DNA of 64,000 bases from Trichostrongylus colubriformis (GCA_963978905.1 OZ022256.1:47106001-47170000), one strand, 5' to 3'. Counted from the first letter of the stretch, positions 1-11,553 are shown. Program-made: numbers and translations. Notes: generated by a model from the letters alone, not told the origin.

Positions 1-827
1 GGGGCATTTTGGATTTCCGCAAGATGACTGTAGATAGTATATGGATTGTACGACCAATTAACCTCGTTCGATCGCAAAGTTCAGATTTCTTAATGCAAGC
101 TGACGTCTGCGAGACGTCACAATTTGAAAATTTTGGAATTATACTCACTCATTTGTCATTAAATTACTATTGCCATGTCACGAACTGGGGGAATGGAACA
201 TGCAGGAAATTTTGCAATTACGCCAATGTCGACGTTGATGTTGAGACCATGTTCTAGCACGCGAATAGGGGATATCAGCACCCGGAGATCTGACCTGATG
301 TTGGGGACTCAGAAACATATATATAAGCACCATCGTAAAATTCCTAGCTCAAGGGGTCAAACTACAGCTCCACATTTTTATAAGGTCGCTGGTTTCATTA
401 GGTCACTGAGGATTGATTCTCCCCTAATTTTTCACCGTAATTTTAAAAGGGAACTCGACGGTTTGTATTACCTATATGAATATCAGGACAATCTCAAAGG
501 CTCGAAAGCACAAGCGTACCACTGACGTGTATGCCGACAGTAATGAAGGGTCGGACATGGAGTATACTGAAGCCTGCTTTCTCGCAAGCATGAGAACAAA
601 TTCAATTCGCAAACGTAGATTCTACAAACTTCCAAGGAATTTATCAGAACTACACAAGGATAGTCCACTGGAAATTGATGTCATTGATTATCTGACTCCT
701 CTTCCCTTTTCTAGCCGTTTCTTGGTCGAGCTTGCCAGACTTTCGTGGCAGAAGTCATCTGGAATATCCTTCCTAGAATTTTCGAGCATTATGTTTTGAC
801 AGTTTTACTTTCAATTCACAATTTTAA
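1..827 (+). repeat. Left arm of an 827-base inverted repeat
   Basis: The sequence recurs in reverse complement at 2298-3124 with the same length, no indels and only two mismatches seen (near 92 and 656). The arm reaches the window edge, so its outer limit is unknown. It holds an open frame at 476-799 (107 codons) that is not a family I recognise. A stretch of about 270 bases is also found, much diverged, at 41389-41660, so at least part of the arm is a dispersed element. Confidence 0.95.
476..799 (+). CDS. Unrecognised 107-codon frame inside the inverted arm
   Basis: An ATG-started frame of 107 codons with a basic N-terminal part (residues 7-16 rich in K and R) and a hydrophobic C-terminal third. 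I recognise no domain. Its first 17 residues can be aligned to a frame in the diverged copy near 41560 (shared pattern N-I-x-T-[IV]-S-x-x-x-H-K-R-x-T-D), a hint that this frame was once coding. The mirrored arm carries the same frame at 2326-2649 on the minus strand with one K-to-R change. It could be an element-encoded peptide, an exon fragment or chance. Confidence 0.25.
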   Translation: MNIRTISKARKHKRTTDVYADSNEGSDMEYTEACFLASMRTNSIRKRRFYKLPRNLSELHKDSPLEIDVIDYLTPLPFSSRFLVELARLSWQKSSGISFLEFSSIMF

Positions 828-837
828 ATTTCCACAG

Positions 838-963
838 AGCATACCAGAAAAGCTGTTAACATCAGCAACACGAGCGGAACGTTCATCGTTTTGAATACTC
901 CTGCAAAAGAAGAATTAGGTGCTCGGAGCAAGTGGCAAGCGCAAATCAACGATAGTTTTCAAG
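838..963 (+). repeat. Copy 1 of a diverged tandem repeat with exon-like borders
   Basis: About 105 bases match 1239-1342 at perhaps 70 percent. Both copies are preceded at the same place by an acceptor-like AG (836-837 and 1237-1238) after a pyrimidine-rich run. They read in the same phase with conserved residues (H-T-[RK]-K-A, N-I-x-N-T-S, A-K-E-E). Copy 1 ends at a possible donor (GTATCT, 964). This may be a duplicated exon or part of a repeat; the protein is not recognised. Confidence 0.4.
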
Positions 964-1000
964 GTATCTCTGACTGGTCCCTGATCTGCTACGCACCATA

Positions 1001-1165
1001 CAATCCATTTCTCAACGCGAGCTAGGGCGAGGCCTACGGTCTTTGATGGACGTGTATCGAACTCATTCATCCCGCCACACACTCCCACTCTCGCCACGTA
1101 CTTTCACTTTCGCCACTCACCCAAGTCCGTAGGTCACGTCCTGCCAGGCGTCGGGAAATGGACTG
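1001..1165. mobile_element. Hairpin MITE with TA target duplication, copy 1
   Basis: The 165-base element is flanked by TA (999-1000 and 1166-1167). Its ends are inverted repeats of about 60 bases, starting CA[AG]TCCAT and ending ATGGACTG, and it can fold end to end. A second copy lies at 45869-46023. TA duplication and short length fit a Tc1/mariner-type non-autonomous element. It separates the two exon-like repeats at 838 and 1239. Confidence 0.85.
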
Positions 1166-1238
1166 TATTAGGCCATCTACCAGGTTCTCAAAAAGTCGAA
1201 ACCCCTCACTGGTTAGTGCAGTGCAGTTATTTCTATAG

Positions 1239-1342
1239 GGCATACCAAGAAGGCTGGTAACATTACCAACACGAGCACAACCTCCACACTCCTATGTACC
1301 CGTGCAAAAGAAGAGATAGCTGCTCTGAGCAAAGGACAAGCG
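1239..1342 (+). repeat. Copy 2 of the diverged tandem repeat
   Basis: Counterpart of 838-963. The matching frame stays open well past the repeat, to about 1530, with several cysteines near 1378-1430, but carries no domain I recognise. Confidence 0.4.
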
Positions 1343-2097
1343 AAAAACCCATCAGAAGGAAAGGCTCACTGCACAGCACTGAGTGAAAAATGCATATGTG
1401 AGGAGCTTGATAGAAAAAATCAACGGTGCGTTTCTCAGAGACAGACATCTAATTTTCACATTGTTTTTATACTGGCAGCGCATCAATGGTATGATGCTCG
1501 ATTAGCATGCTCTAATTATTCTCATTTCTAAGCGCATCAAAATGTAAATACAAGCATTTAGATGCGATCAACATCAGTAAATGTCTTTGAATCATATTTC
1601 GAATTCCTTATCATAAGCATTTGGATATAGCGAATTCATCAATGGATGGAACATGAGATGATGCAATATTAATGAAGCAGCTGTCCTGCTTTTGAAATGT
1701 ATTCACAATAAATCAATGCTAATCTCATTCTTTTCATTTGAACGAGTTGGACAGAGAGGGCTGCCACTTTTCCGTTACCTTTACAATATTAAAAGCAGTG
1801 CGTTCGATCAGAGCTTCTCAGTGAAGCTCCTATAACGAGTCCCTCCACCTCCTATAATCAAGAAGTATGGTCATTACATATGAGAGTTATCGCAGAGGCG
1901 AAGTTCAGGAGGCAGTGGCGACCCTCATTCTGACCATTCACATTAGATGACAGAATGTTACTGATAGCTTACTAGCTTTATGCTGCATTCATGCCCGGAG
2001 ACAAGACGTATAAATAAGTGGTAGATACATCCTTATAATGATACCGCTAACCATTTAGTTGCTTATCTCCGGCATCCCTCTTGCAATGTCAGTTTCG
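1343..2097. other. Spacer of the inverted repeat, no feature recognised
   Basis: AT-rich sequence without a convincing gene, RNA or repeat. It ends at the assembly gap. Confidence 0.5.
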
Positions 2098-2297
2098 NNN
2101 NNNNNNNNNNNNNNNNNNNNNNNNNNNNNNNNNNNNNNNNNNNNNNNNNNNNNNNNNNNNNNNNNNNNNNNNNNNNNNNNNNNNNNNNNNNNNNNNNNNN
2201 NNNNNNNNNNNNNNNNNNNNNNNNNNNNNNNNNNNNNNNNNNNNNNNNNNNNNNNNNNNNNNNNNNNNNNNNNNNNNNNNNNNNNNNNNNNNNNNNN
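2098..2297. other. Assembly gap of 200 N
   Basis: Exactly 200 N, a conventional placeholder, so the true length is unknown. Reading frames that cross it are meaningless. Confidence 1.
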
Positions 2298-3124
2298 TTA
2301 AAATTGTGAATTGAAAGTAAAACTGTCAAAACATAATGCTCGAAAATTCTAGGAAGGATATTCCAGATGACTTCTGCCACGAAAGTCTGGCAAGCTCGAC
2401 CAAGAAACGGCTAGAAAAGGGAAGAGGAGTCAGATAATCAATGACATCAATTTCCAGTGGACTATCCCTGTGTAGTTCTGATAAATTCCTTGGAAGTTTG
2501 TAGAATCTACGTTTGCGAATTGAATTTGTTCTCATGCTTGCGAGAAAGCAGGCTTCAGTATACTCCATGTCCGACCCTTCATTACTGTCGGCATACACGT
2601 CAGTGGTACGCTTGTGCTTTCGAGCCTTTGAGATTGTCCTGATATTCATATAGGTAATACAAACCGTCGAGTTCCCTTTTAAAATTACGGTGAAAAATTA
2701 GGGGAGAATCAATCCTCAGTGACCTAATGAAACCAGCGACCTTATAAAAATGTGGAGCTGTAGTTTGACCCCTTGAGCTAGGAATTTTACGATGGTGCTT
2801 ATATATATGTTTCTGAGTCCCCAACATCAGGTCAGATCTCCGGGTGCTGATATCCCCTATTCGCGTGCTAGAACATGGTCTCAACATCAACGTCGACATT
2901 GGCGTAATTGCAAAATTTCCTGCATGTTCCATTCCCCCAGTTCGTGACATGGCAATAGTAATTTAATGACAAATGAGTGAGTATAATTCCAAAATTTTCA
3001 AATTGTGACGTCTCGCAGACGTCAGCTTGCATTAAAAAATCTGAACTTTGCGATCGAACGAGGTTAATTGGTCGTACAATCCATATACTATCTACAGTCA
3101 TCTTGCGGAAATCCAAAATGCCCC
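2298..3124 (-). repeat. Right arm of the 827-base inverted repeat
   Basis: Reverse complement of 1-827. The match runs right up to the last N of the gap. Near-identity beside a gap is typical of a second haplotype or a misjoined contig, but a real young palindrome would look the same. Confidence 0.95.
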
Positions 3125-4600
3125 GAGCACCTTTTCGGCAGAATCAAATACTGCACTTCACATCAAGTCGTTTTCACCATGCTCTTCGATCATTTGTTGC
3201 AGAAATTACTGTCAGAGATTAAAGGTAAGCACACGGGACCTTATTCAGAGGCGGTGCACTACGATGTTCAGTGTGGATTCTACTGCTATGTACTGGTACA
3301 ACATAGCCATTTGATGTAGCTATGTCAGGAGCTAGACGTATAGATTCTCGCTGCAAATACGTTGGATCTATGCAATCTGTGTTAAGAGAGCACAGGGTAC
3401 GCTGCCATGAGAACGCATGTGTGCAGTGGCCGTCACGATACTAACACGTAAGCCCAATATTGCAGCGCGCAGCTCCTTAGAGGAATTCTGAAACACGGCC
3501 AGGACCTCTAAAACCATTAGAAACGAGGAAGGCGCCAAGAACTCGCACTCTTAGCGGCCCTATGCGGATTTTAACCTAACAGATTATTCCCTACGAAGCC
3601 ACGATTAAAACAGTGATGGATAAGGTTGTGAGATAGTTTTGGTGACACACTAGAAGTATTTCTGCTTCCGGAGAGATTGAAATGAATCCTCTCAGGGACT
3701 TCCTCAGGCAAGGGGTTTCAAAACTTTTACCTATTTAAACCGCCCTCCTACTAGCATGGGGTGGCAGGTGGACCTCTGTAGTCAACACTCCAAAGATTAG
3801 TCACTGATTCTCTGGGTATCGTCCCCTTATTTTACATCCCCTATGAGCTTTTTCTGTGAGTTGCAATGGCGTTTGAATTAGTAGTTTCCATGAAGGATTT
3901 GTTCGTCGATACTCTGAAGAACTCGACGACGCCGAAACATCTGTCGATATGAAATTACCGAACAATAATTGAAAAAAACGTGTCAAGAATCATCGAAGCG
4001 CACATGAACAATGATAGTCACCACCGTTTTTTTTTCGTGTGCGAAGCACCGTGATCTCATCTATAGGAAAAATGCTTTACACGTTCTTTTGAAATGAAGA
4101 ATGGCCGCAAGCTGCATCATGGCACTGTCGCTCGCAGCATCCTTCCTCGACATAGGCTCATCAACCGATGCAACCTTTTTGTGCCTTTGACCTTTTCCGA
4201 AGACTTTGTTGAGGATGTGGAAATTTCCGATCTCCTAGTGCCTTTATTCGTCCTATTGTCTTGATACTCTGAGAACTGTAACTCTGAAGACTTTCAGGAT
4301 TAAGAACAATTACATATTTAATGGGGAACAACTCCCGCAATCGACAGACCATCACGCCGCCGTGAAAAGAGTTTCCTTGTCGCTTCCCATACCAAGATCC
4401 ACGATAGCACTTTGCGTGGTTCAGGTATCCTATCGGCTACTCGGCCATGCCTGACGATATCGAACACTCGGTTTTTGAGGGTTCAGTGTCGGGAACAAAT
4501 GTTTTGGCATGATTCCTTGATTTTTCCCAGCATATCTACCGCTCGTTTGCTCTGAAACCTGGAATAGAAAGTAACTCACCGACTTCAAGTGGTTTTCAAG
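3125..4600. other. No gene recognised; one exon-like frame at the start
   Basis: Around 3179-3223 a short frame starting M-L-F-D-H-L-L-Q-K-L-L-S-E ends at a good donor (GTAAGC, 3224). No partner exon was found downstream. The rest is unremarkable AT-rich sequence with short frames only. Confidence 0.4.
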
Positions 4601-4818
4601 AGCTTACAAAGACGTGGTGTGGTACATATTATATAACAGTGGCTCATCATATCATAATGAAACGAGTAAGTTCTTACATTCGAATTGGTTGAGATGGTCT
4701 CGCTCGATGGACTGGTGATACAAGCCACAAAATTAACAATCCTCGAAACGACATTGACACTGCTTGTAAATACACGTGCTTTGCGTGGAATGAACTGGGC
4801 GTTTGTGCGTCGCTTTAA

Positions 4819-5302
4819 AGGCACAATTCACGATAATTTTCGTGCGTCGTCGCGCTCCATAAGGACTCTGGAGGTGCTGAAGAACACATTAGTGAAGAAA
4901 AAGCTGACTAATCCTTTCAAAGACCATGAAAATTAGGTGCCCCTGATCTTTGGATTCGACGAGCCTTCAGACCAGAGGCAATAGGATAGGAACATTTCGA
5001 CAAGTTTCTGCGTGATAGTATCATCCGATAAGATTGTTGTTCCTATGGAAATTTTCCCAATATCATCTTATCGCAGTCGATATCATGCCTCTTATACACG
5101 TATATGCCACCGCTTCCCTGCTGGCAAATCGTAAGATGGGTGTGGGTCATCTTGAGACGTTGGCCGCCATCTCACTTACGGGTTCTTTACGCGTTTAGCA
5201 CTCACCCTCGCGCCGCGGTGATGGCACACATGTTGCTCTTGTGGAAGCGGCTATCTACTTGGGGATGGAATCAAGATAGTCATATTATAGTGAACTGTGC
5301 CT
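4819..5302. mobile_element. TTAA-flanked MITE, copy A
   Basis: The 484-base element lies between TTAA (4815-4818) and TTAA (5303-5306). Its termini are inverted, AGGCACA at the left and TGTGCCT at the right, and the match continues imperfectly for about 20 bases. The relative at 54252-54701 has the same termini and similar internal sequence near the left end. TTAA duplication is the hallmark of piggyBac-type transposition; assignment to that superfamily rests on the target site only. CR1-type coding resumes directly after it. Confidence 0.75.
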
Positions 5303-7175
5303 TTAAATCAGCAAGCGCTTTTCTATTGTGAAAAAAGCTCGAATTGGATGATCACAACCCGAACCTTATCACACCTGAAGGAATCGATATTGAAGACTAT
5401 TTCAGAAAGGTCAATCTCATTGCAGAGTATTTTAAATCCGTACATGGGAGGCCTTGTTCTACTAACTCCACCCTGTCCGCAATAACACCCGATGTCCTGG
5501 ATTGCGTACACATGTCTAGCGATGTCACCTTACGCCAGCTCCCTAATAGAGTTTCCACTTCTACAGACAATATCCCACATATTTTCTTGCAGAAAGCTGC
5601 TCTGAGAATCTTCGCTCCCTTATCGATACTTCTTGATAGAATTTTACTGCATGGCGACGTCTCGAAACTGTAGAAGATCGGACTTGTTGAGCCTATTTTC
5701 AAAAAAGGCAGTAGAAATAGCGTCATGAACTATGTACGCATATGTCTAACATATGTCATGGAGGGCTTGGTGTGTAGGAAAATTACCAGTTTCTTGAGTG
5801 AAAGAGATCTACCTCATAAGAATCAACATGGCTTTCTAAAGCGAAGATCTACCATATTGGCCTTACTATCAATTATACCACTATGACAAAAAAGAAGTCG
5901 ACAGAGGACACTTATTTTCAATTGGTTATAGACTACGCCTAGGCCTTTGACTTAATATCTAGACCGCTGTTGTTAAATAAGATAGAAGCTTATGGCATCC
6001 TCTTTTTCCTAAGATCCTCTCGAAGCGGTAGAGAGCAATCAGTCCTCATTAAGAGGATAACAGCAGAAACGGGGTGCATCCTCAGGGCACATGCATTGGA
6101 CCACTCATGTTTATCCTATACATTAATGATGTATGCGACTCAATACCCCAAGGTGTCTACTGTAACACCTATATCTCGAAATTTTTCATTATTAATGATT
6201 GCGATAGACTCCAGATAACTTCGAATTGTGTTTTAGCTTGGTCGGAAAGAATGGAATTCAGACACTTCTCTTCAAAAGACGACCATTATGGGGTTAGGGA
6301 GAAACCACCCAAGTTCCACATTCACTATTGGTAAAAATCAGCTTGTTCGTGTAGATGGACATCGAGACCTTGGCGTTGTATACAGTGACAAACTTGATTG
6401 CGAAAATTTTTTCATTTTTAGAGTAACCGTCGCCAATGCGGGTCTAACTTCATTTTTAGAGTATTTGATGTGCGTGATTCAGATCTACTCTTTTGTCTCT
6501 TCAATCTTTATGTCAGATCAATTTTAGAACGATTCACGTATATGGTCACCACACAAAAAGCTTCGGATAGCATCTTGAGAAGCTTCAGCATTCTCTTGTC
6601 TCGAAGCCTCTGGTTGATCTGCATATGTATTGAACAATGTGAGGCTTGCAAGATTTATCTCAAAGGACTCAAGTCGTTGTGAAAGTATTTTGCACTCTTA
6701 TTGGCAAGCTTTCGGCGCGCTGTTCTGCTCCACTACCAGGAACCCCCCAAGGGAAAGGAAAGTATCCCGGTGGCAGCAGTAAGTCGGCATAGTACAAATA
6801 AACAAGAGCGGCTCTGAAATAGAGTCTCACGAAAGGTTTTAATTTTTACCATTTCAGGCTTGAGAATGGTGCTGTGCGCCAAAAGCTCGCCAATAAAAGC
6901 CCAAAATACTTTTACATTGAGTTTTTGCAATCATTTTTATAATGGATGATACACTCAAGATGTCTCCGTCCATTGGAATACCGAGAGGGCACATCCCTTC
7001 CGCCCGCGACCAGACAAACCTAACACCCGTGACTATGAAGGATCTTTGGCTGTTAGAATAGTATCGGTTTGGAATAAGATTGATGCAAATTTTTCAAATG
7101 AAGACATACACGAAATTTTCAGAACGAGCTAGCAGCTGCCTCAAACATCAAATGACTGATACTGACTAAGTGTGG
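5303..7175 (+). pseudogene. Degenerate CR1-type non-LTR retrotransposon (reverse transcriptase part)
   Basis: Translated pieces in changing frames follow the order of a CR1/L2-type reverse transcriptase. A pre-RT linker lies at about 5318-5450. A finger segment at about 5560-5700 ends in E-P-I-F-K-K-G, followed near 5730 by a decayed N-Y-x-x-I-S-L block. The Q-H-G-F block is near 5825. A palm segment is near 6075 (P-Q-G-T-C-I-G-P-L-M-F) with I-N-D at 6112. R-D-L-G-V-V is near 6365, a C-terminal R-S-I-L-E block near 6520, and the final V-W-N-K segment near 7065. The YADD box is not recognisable, and stops and frameshifts are frequent, so the copy is dead. The 5' part with the endonuclease was not found. 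Confidence 0.8.
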
Positions 7176-7427
7176 TTGTATTAAAAAATGTTTGTGTGAC
7201 ATTATGCTTGCCTTCATTATCCATCCATGCCCATTGATTGAAATCTCTCGCTGCCAGGGCGTGTGCTCGCTGGGCCAGCACAAGCACTAGATAGGATCAT
7301 CCCTCGGTGCCCAAAAGGTTTGCTAATCCTCATATAGTTGCATTTCTCATGTCTACCGCTCATAGCGCACTTTGTTCTCCTGCGCCATAATTGGTTGCCT
7401 TGTAAAACGCACTCGCCGCGTTCCTTT

Positions 7428-7481
7428 AGTTGGGGGAGGTGGGCGGAAGGGGTAAACCCCTTCCGCCCACCTCCCCCAACT
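7428..7481. repeat. Perfect 25-bp hairpin, GC-rich
   Basis: Two perfectly complementary 25-base arms (7428-7452 and 7457-7481) are separated by the four bases TAAA. The arms are purine-rich on the left and pyrimidine-rich on the right. Flanks are unique and no target duplication is evident. It could be a young inverted insertion, a small-RNA hairpin or a sequencing fold-back artefact. Confidence 0.85.
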
Positions 7482-7942
7482 CATTTCTCATGGATGTCCA
7501 CATCTACACAATTTTCTCGGCAAGACATTAAAGATAACAGAACAAAATATTTCTTTCCGTCGTATGGCCCACACAGATCCTCTAAGCAATAACAAGATTC
7601 AAACGTCCACATAGGTAGCTCTCCCGCCAGTTGTCGGAGGACTTCCTGCGCACCTCTGGAAGAGGGCAGCAGTTTCTATAGCGGGCTTATGATGACATCA
7701 AGCTTGTTTCATTGCAATTACTACCAGAATACTTCCACAGAGTAATGATATTTACCGAAACTTTCCATTCATTTTCCACTTTCCTTTTGCAAGTTTCAAA
7801 ACTATCAGTAAAATGCCAAGTGTGCTCTCCTACAAAACTGAAAATCTAATATTATCAGTGAATTACCAATCACGAATGACACGTCCAGTTTGTTCGGTCA
7901 ACACGGCAGGTCAGTGTAGGAAGCCGACCAACACCTGTCATA

Positions 7943-7974
7943 GGTCCGCTCATAGGGATCTCTATGAGCGGACC
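7943..7974. repeat. 32-base near-perfect palindrome
   Basis: Arms of 13 bases (GGTCCGCTCATAG and its complement) surround a GGATCT-type centre. It lies within a stretch (about 7870-8010) weakly repeated in direct orientation near 8230-8370. Confidence 0.75.
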
Positions 7975-9530
7975 AGTCGAGGGGTCACACAGTCTACAGC
8001 GATAAAGCGTTTGAAAAGAAACGGAAGGTTACTTCCTGATTTTGGTGTATACACTGTACACATGAATCTACTGCGATTGTTCGATGTAAAGAAAGGTTGC
8101 CTATAATTAAAAGAAAATTGCCTTTGGATTTTGAAAAGGGAGAGGATAAGTCGGTATGTTCTGGAGCTCTGAACATTAATAAGAAAAATCAAGTGCCTGA
8201 AAGCACTGAAAGCATATGCTTTTGCATAAAACTACCAAGTTGTCCACTACGTTCGGATATACAGTGGCATATCACTGCGGAAAGCCAATCAATACCCGTC
8301 TAGGAGATCTCAGAAAGCTGACTAATTGCTACGAGATTAAGGGGTCAGACAGGGGAGCGCAAAACTCTTAAGAGTGATTGACAATTTTCCACATAGCATG
8401 TTGTATGGTCTTTATTCATGAATTAACTATGATGCAGTAACACAAAACAGTTGAAATTTTCGTGAGTGAATTAAGTTCGTTGAAACCTGAGAAATCATGT
8501 TTTCAACCGATCATAGACGATAACTGCTATAGCAATTATGAACTGATAGCAAAACGACCAGTATCACCATTAGAGAGTAAAAACCTAACTTTTATTTAGT
8601 TTCGAATTGGATAGTTCTCTGTGAGTTGTTCAACTATGCACGTTGACGACAGGTTTGCTTCCTGGTTATGATTATAGCGCGCGTCGCCTGCTAGTGAGTG
8701 CCCACTGGCACTTTATGCATGCGAGAATACAAATCGACTTTTTGAAATTTTGAAGAAACTGTCTTGTAGAGCTCGATGAGCTCATTCGGATAATAAACAA
8801 TTTCGATGAGTTTAATTGGAAAAGAATAGACTTATATCAAAAAACGAAAAAAACGCGGATCCACTTTTTCCGCGTTTTATTTCGAAAACTTACGGTGGGT
8901 ATTGTACGAGTCAATATGGTTGTACTGACAGCATCTCACGTCATGGATAGGTTCCTCCAGATACATGCTGATGCTGGTTCACATTTGTTCAGAATGGACT
9001 CGCATAGCCGTTAAGTAACAAAGATTCATACATGTGCACTCTTGTAGACATGGCACTTTCGGATTTCTGTTTGTTCTCTCTCTCTTCTTAGCTATCCGTG
9101 AGCAATAATTGACATAGATGACAAAAAGTGTCTCGAAATAAGCCTCTGCCAGCAATGATCGCGATCTATAAGAAAAACAGTTTTGCTGCGAGCCGAAGGC
9201 GAAAGAGAAGGGGCTGATCGTCATGGGCACTATAGTATTGAATGCAAACTGTTGGCTTCGCTTTCAGATAGATTTAGCTACCTCCGATGCAAACTTTTAG
9301 TAGAACGAAAACCTTATCAAAAGTAATCTGACTAGATTTATCGAAGTGAAATCCTGAACAACCATAAGCAATAGAAACACGCAAAAATAACAGTTGTAAA
9401 AAATGATCAAAAAAATCAATGAAGTGAAATTGCACAAATGCCAGAATGATACATAGTCAAATCATACAATTTGAAGGAAGTCAATGTACCTCGTGAAGAA
9501 ATGTCAGCATCACATCACCATAATGGAACA
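7975..9530. other. No gene recognised
   Basis: AT-rich sequence. A 10-bp hairpin AAAACGCGGA with its complement sits at 8850-8879. Nothing else supports a feature. Confidence 0.5.
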
Positions 9531-9824
9531 TTATGAACAGCATAGATGAACGAAAGACGTAGATATGATGAGGATCAGTGGTCGCAAAAGGGTCGACGCT
9601 AATGGGTGTTTTCTTTCTGAGACTGAAGAATAGGCACGCTTTCGAGTTTTTAGAAGTTGCCATAGAATGAAGGGAAATGTCATAGGATTTGCGTAAATTT
9701 TCGGAGACTCTAGGCCCATCGTCATAGCACAAAAGCGAAACACTCTGGTTCTTTCAGCAGGGCGAGGTCTCGAGATTAAATCAATGAGCAGAACTATAGT
9801 TAGTGGAAAAGAGGAAAGGCTCAT
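9531..9824 (-). CDS. Hypothetical frame with signal-peptide-like start
   Basis: A 97-codon frame begins with ATG followed by a hydrophobic stretch (residues 5-17, including L-T-I-V-L-L-I) and then a basic, proline-containing segment. This fits a secretory signal followed by a cleavage region. The rest is not a family I recognise, and a second frame overlaps at 9481-9732. No splice sites or poly(A) signal were linked to it. It may be a chance frame. Confidence 0.2.
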   Translation of the reverse strand: MSLSSFPLTIVLLIDLISRPRPAERTRVFRFCAMTMGLESPKIYANPMTFPFILWQLLKTRKRAYSSVSERKHPLASTLLRPLILIISTSFVHLCCS

Positions 9825-9829
9825 CTCAG

Positions 9830-10601
9830 TCTCTTAGGTAAAAATCAACGGTGATACATTTTCTCCGTCACACATTATTTCTCCGTAGGAGGGGAAAGAA
9901 TTATTTGAAGGACTATCCAATATATACACGCTTCCTCCTAGATGACACAAATTTTCCCAATTTTTCGGTTCCACACTTTCTAACGTCATTTAAGGCACAA
10001 TATATGTAGTACTTAAAGGAATCGCCCATGAAAATCTAGTTCATTTACCCATGTATAACTTGCATTTGCTTTCTACGGGTCATTTGCAAAGTTAATAGTC
10101 TACGCGGTGGAACTGTCCGTGAGAATGAGCCGCGAGAGCTTTGAGAGTAATGCGGCGATGGTTGCGTGATCAGGGACGCAGAGTGGGTAGCAAATTGACA
10201 TCGGGAGCGAAAATTTAAACTGCGACCGACAGCTGTTCAAAAGTGTTTGACGGAAATTCAGTCGAGTTACTGTTATTCTAACTATAGAAAATTTCTTGGT
10301 ACTCACGTGTTTCTGCCCATCACTGTACGCAGTAGAGTGATGGTGAGAGGATTATAATCACAGAATCTCCGTGGACGGTTACTTTGAGGGGGCTGCATTT
10401 CCGAGAATCGAACAACCTTCTTGGGAGTACATCACGCAACCCTATGGCCATAATAATTCCTAAGGATACTTCCTCCTGAGAGATGAAGAGAATTACAAAC
10501 CTGTGACAAGCCTATATACAATTCCCCTTGCCGAAACGGTCAAGGGATCTTGGGCTTGGCAAGCTTTGTTGCGGACAGCAAAGATGTGGGAGCCAAGGAA
10601 A
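9830..10601. other. Downstream flank of the saposin gene
   Basis: No feature is recognised. On the minus strand this is the 3' flank of the saposin-like gene; no canonical AATAAA was found close to its stop. Confidence 0.4.
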
Positions 10602-11177
10602 TCAGCACTGATTGAGCTCTGCACACCACAACGCTTCAATGACCTGTTGATCGACAAATTTGGCCAGCTCAGCTATTTTCTTATCGGCCAGCTGATAACA
10701 GTGATCTGAATATCGTCCTTTTGGCAGCTTAGCACAGGCTGTTGTGGCGAAGGAGCCAATGTCATCCTACAAGAGTTCATTTAGGCTTCAACAGGATGGG
10801 CTTCTTGTTCCTTCGATTTCTCCTATTCTATTAATAATAACCTTGGCAGTTACCGCATAGTTCTTGGCGTTTTCCAGCATCCGCTCACAAAATGCACACG
10901 TGATTCTCTTTTCTTCCTGAAGCAAAATACCCACAATTTCACAGAGAAATTTGGCATATGGGAGTCATTTGGTAGCTGCGTCCCATATAAAATGCATAAT
11001 GTATACTGCACATACATTTTTCCCGTTAAGATCGATGCTCCTATGAGTTAATAAACGATCCTGCCTCGTTCTCTTCTTACTGACGGCACTTTGAGCTGTA
11101 GTGGTTTCAACCACATTTTCTGCCGTTCTTGTTGAAGCTGACGACGAGCTTAGCAGCTCTTCCGGAGAATTTGTAGA
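10602..11177 (-). CDS. Saposin B-domain protein, three exons, 5' end missing
   Basis: Exons on the minus strand: 11016-11177 (54 codons), 10854-10916 (21 codons) and 10602-10766 (54 codons plus TGA), joined in phase 0 through introns of 99 and 87 bases with GT (GTATGT, GTAACT) and AG (CTTCAG, TTGTAG) borders. The last two exons form one saposin B domain. C-A-F-C is followed by cysteines after 21, 11, 24 and 5 residues, with L-P before the fourth cysteine and amphipathic helices between. This is the six-cysteine pattern that makes three disulfides in lipid-interacting saposins. Nematode relatives are secreted, often intestinal, and bind or permeabilise membranes. The first listed exon is S/T-rich and basic, like a propeptide, and is less certain. 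A signal-peptide exon was not identified; it should lie between 11177 and the mariner at 11554 or beyond it. Confidence 0.75.
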
Positions 11178-11553
11178 CTGTAATGACCATTCTGCTCCAT
11201 TTGTATACAGTCAAATCATGGGCAATATATGCCTCATGCCTTAGGCAGCTCACTTTACACCTACCGCAACTGCGTTGTCTTCGTCGCAAAGGTTCAGCCG
11301 AACACATATATCCTTTGTGGAAAAGTCATAATTCAACGAAAAGTAGATTTCAGGTAACGATGATTCGACGAAAGTGTAACATTGCTCCTGAATAACAATG
11401 TATTCGGTTAGTATTTAAAGAATGGCAAAAAAATACAACAAAATCGTGTATAGACCAGGAGAGGAGTATTGGAGCGCTTTCACTCTATAGAGCCCGTACG
11501 CCATAGTGGCTAGTGTTCTCTAATCATACATGCACTGGGGTCACAATCAAATA
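11178..11553. other. Upstream flank of the saposin gene
   Basis: The missing first exon may be here. On the minus strand an ATG at about 11504 opens a frame of 29 codons with a hydrophobic run near its end, but it has no clear donor. The mariner inserts at 11554. Confidence 0.3.

Noticed and set aside
2059..2380. Reading frames across the N gap
   Set aside because: They are open only because N has no stop codons.
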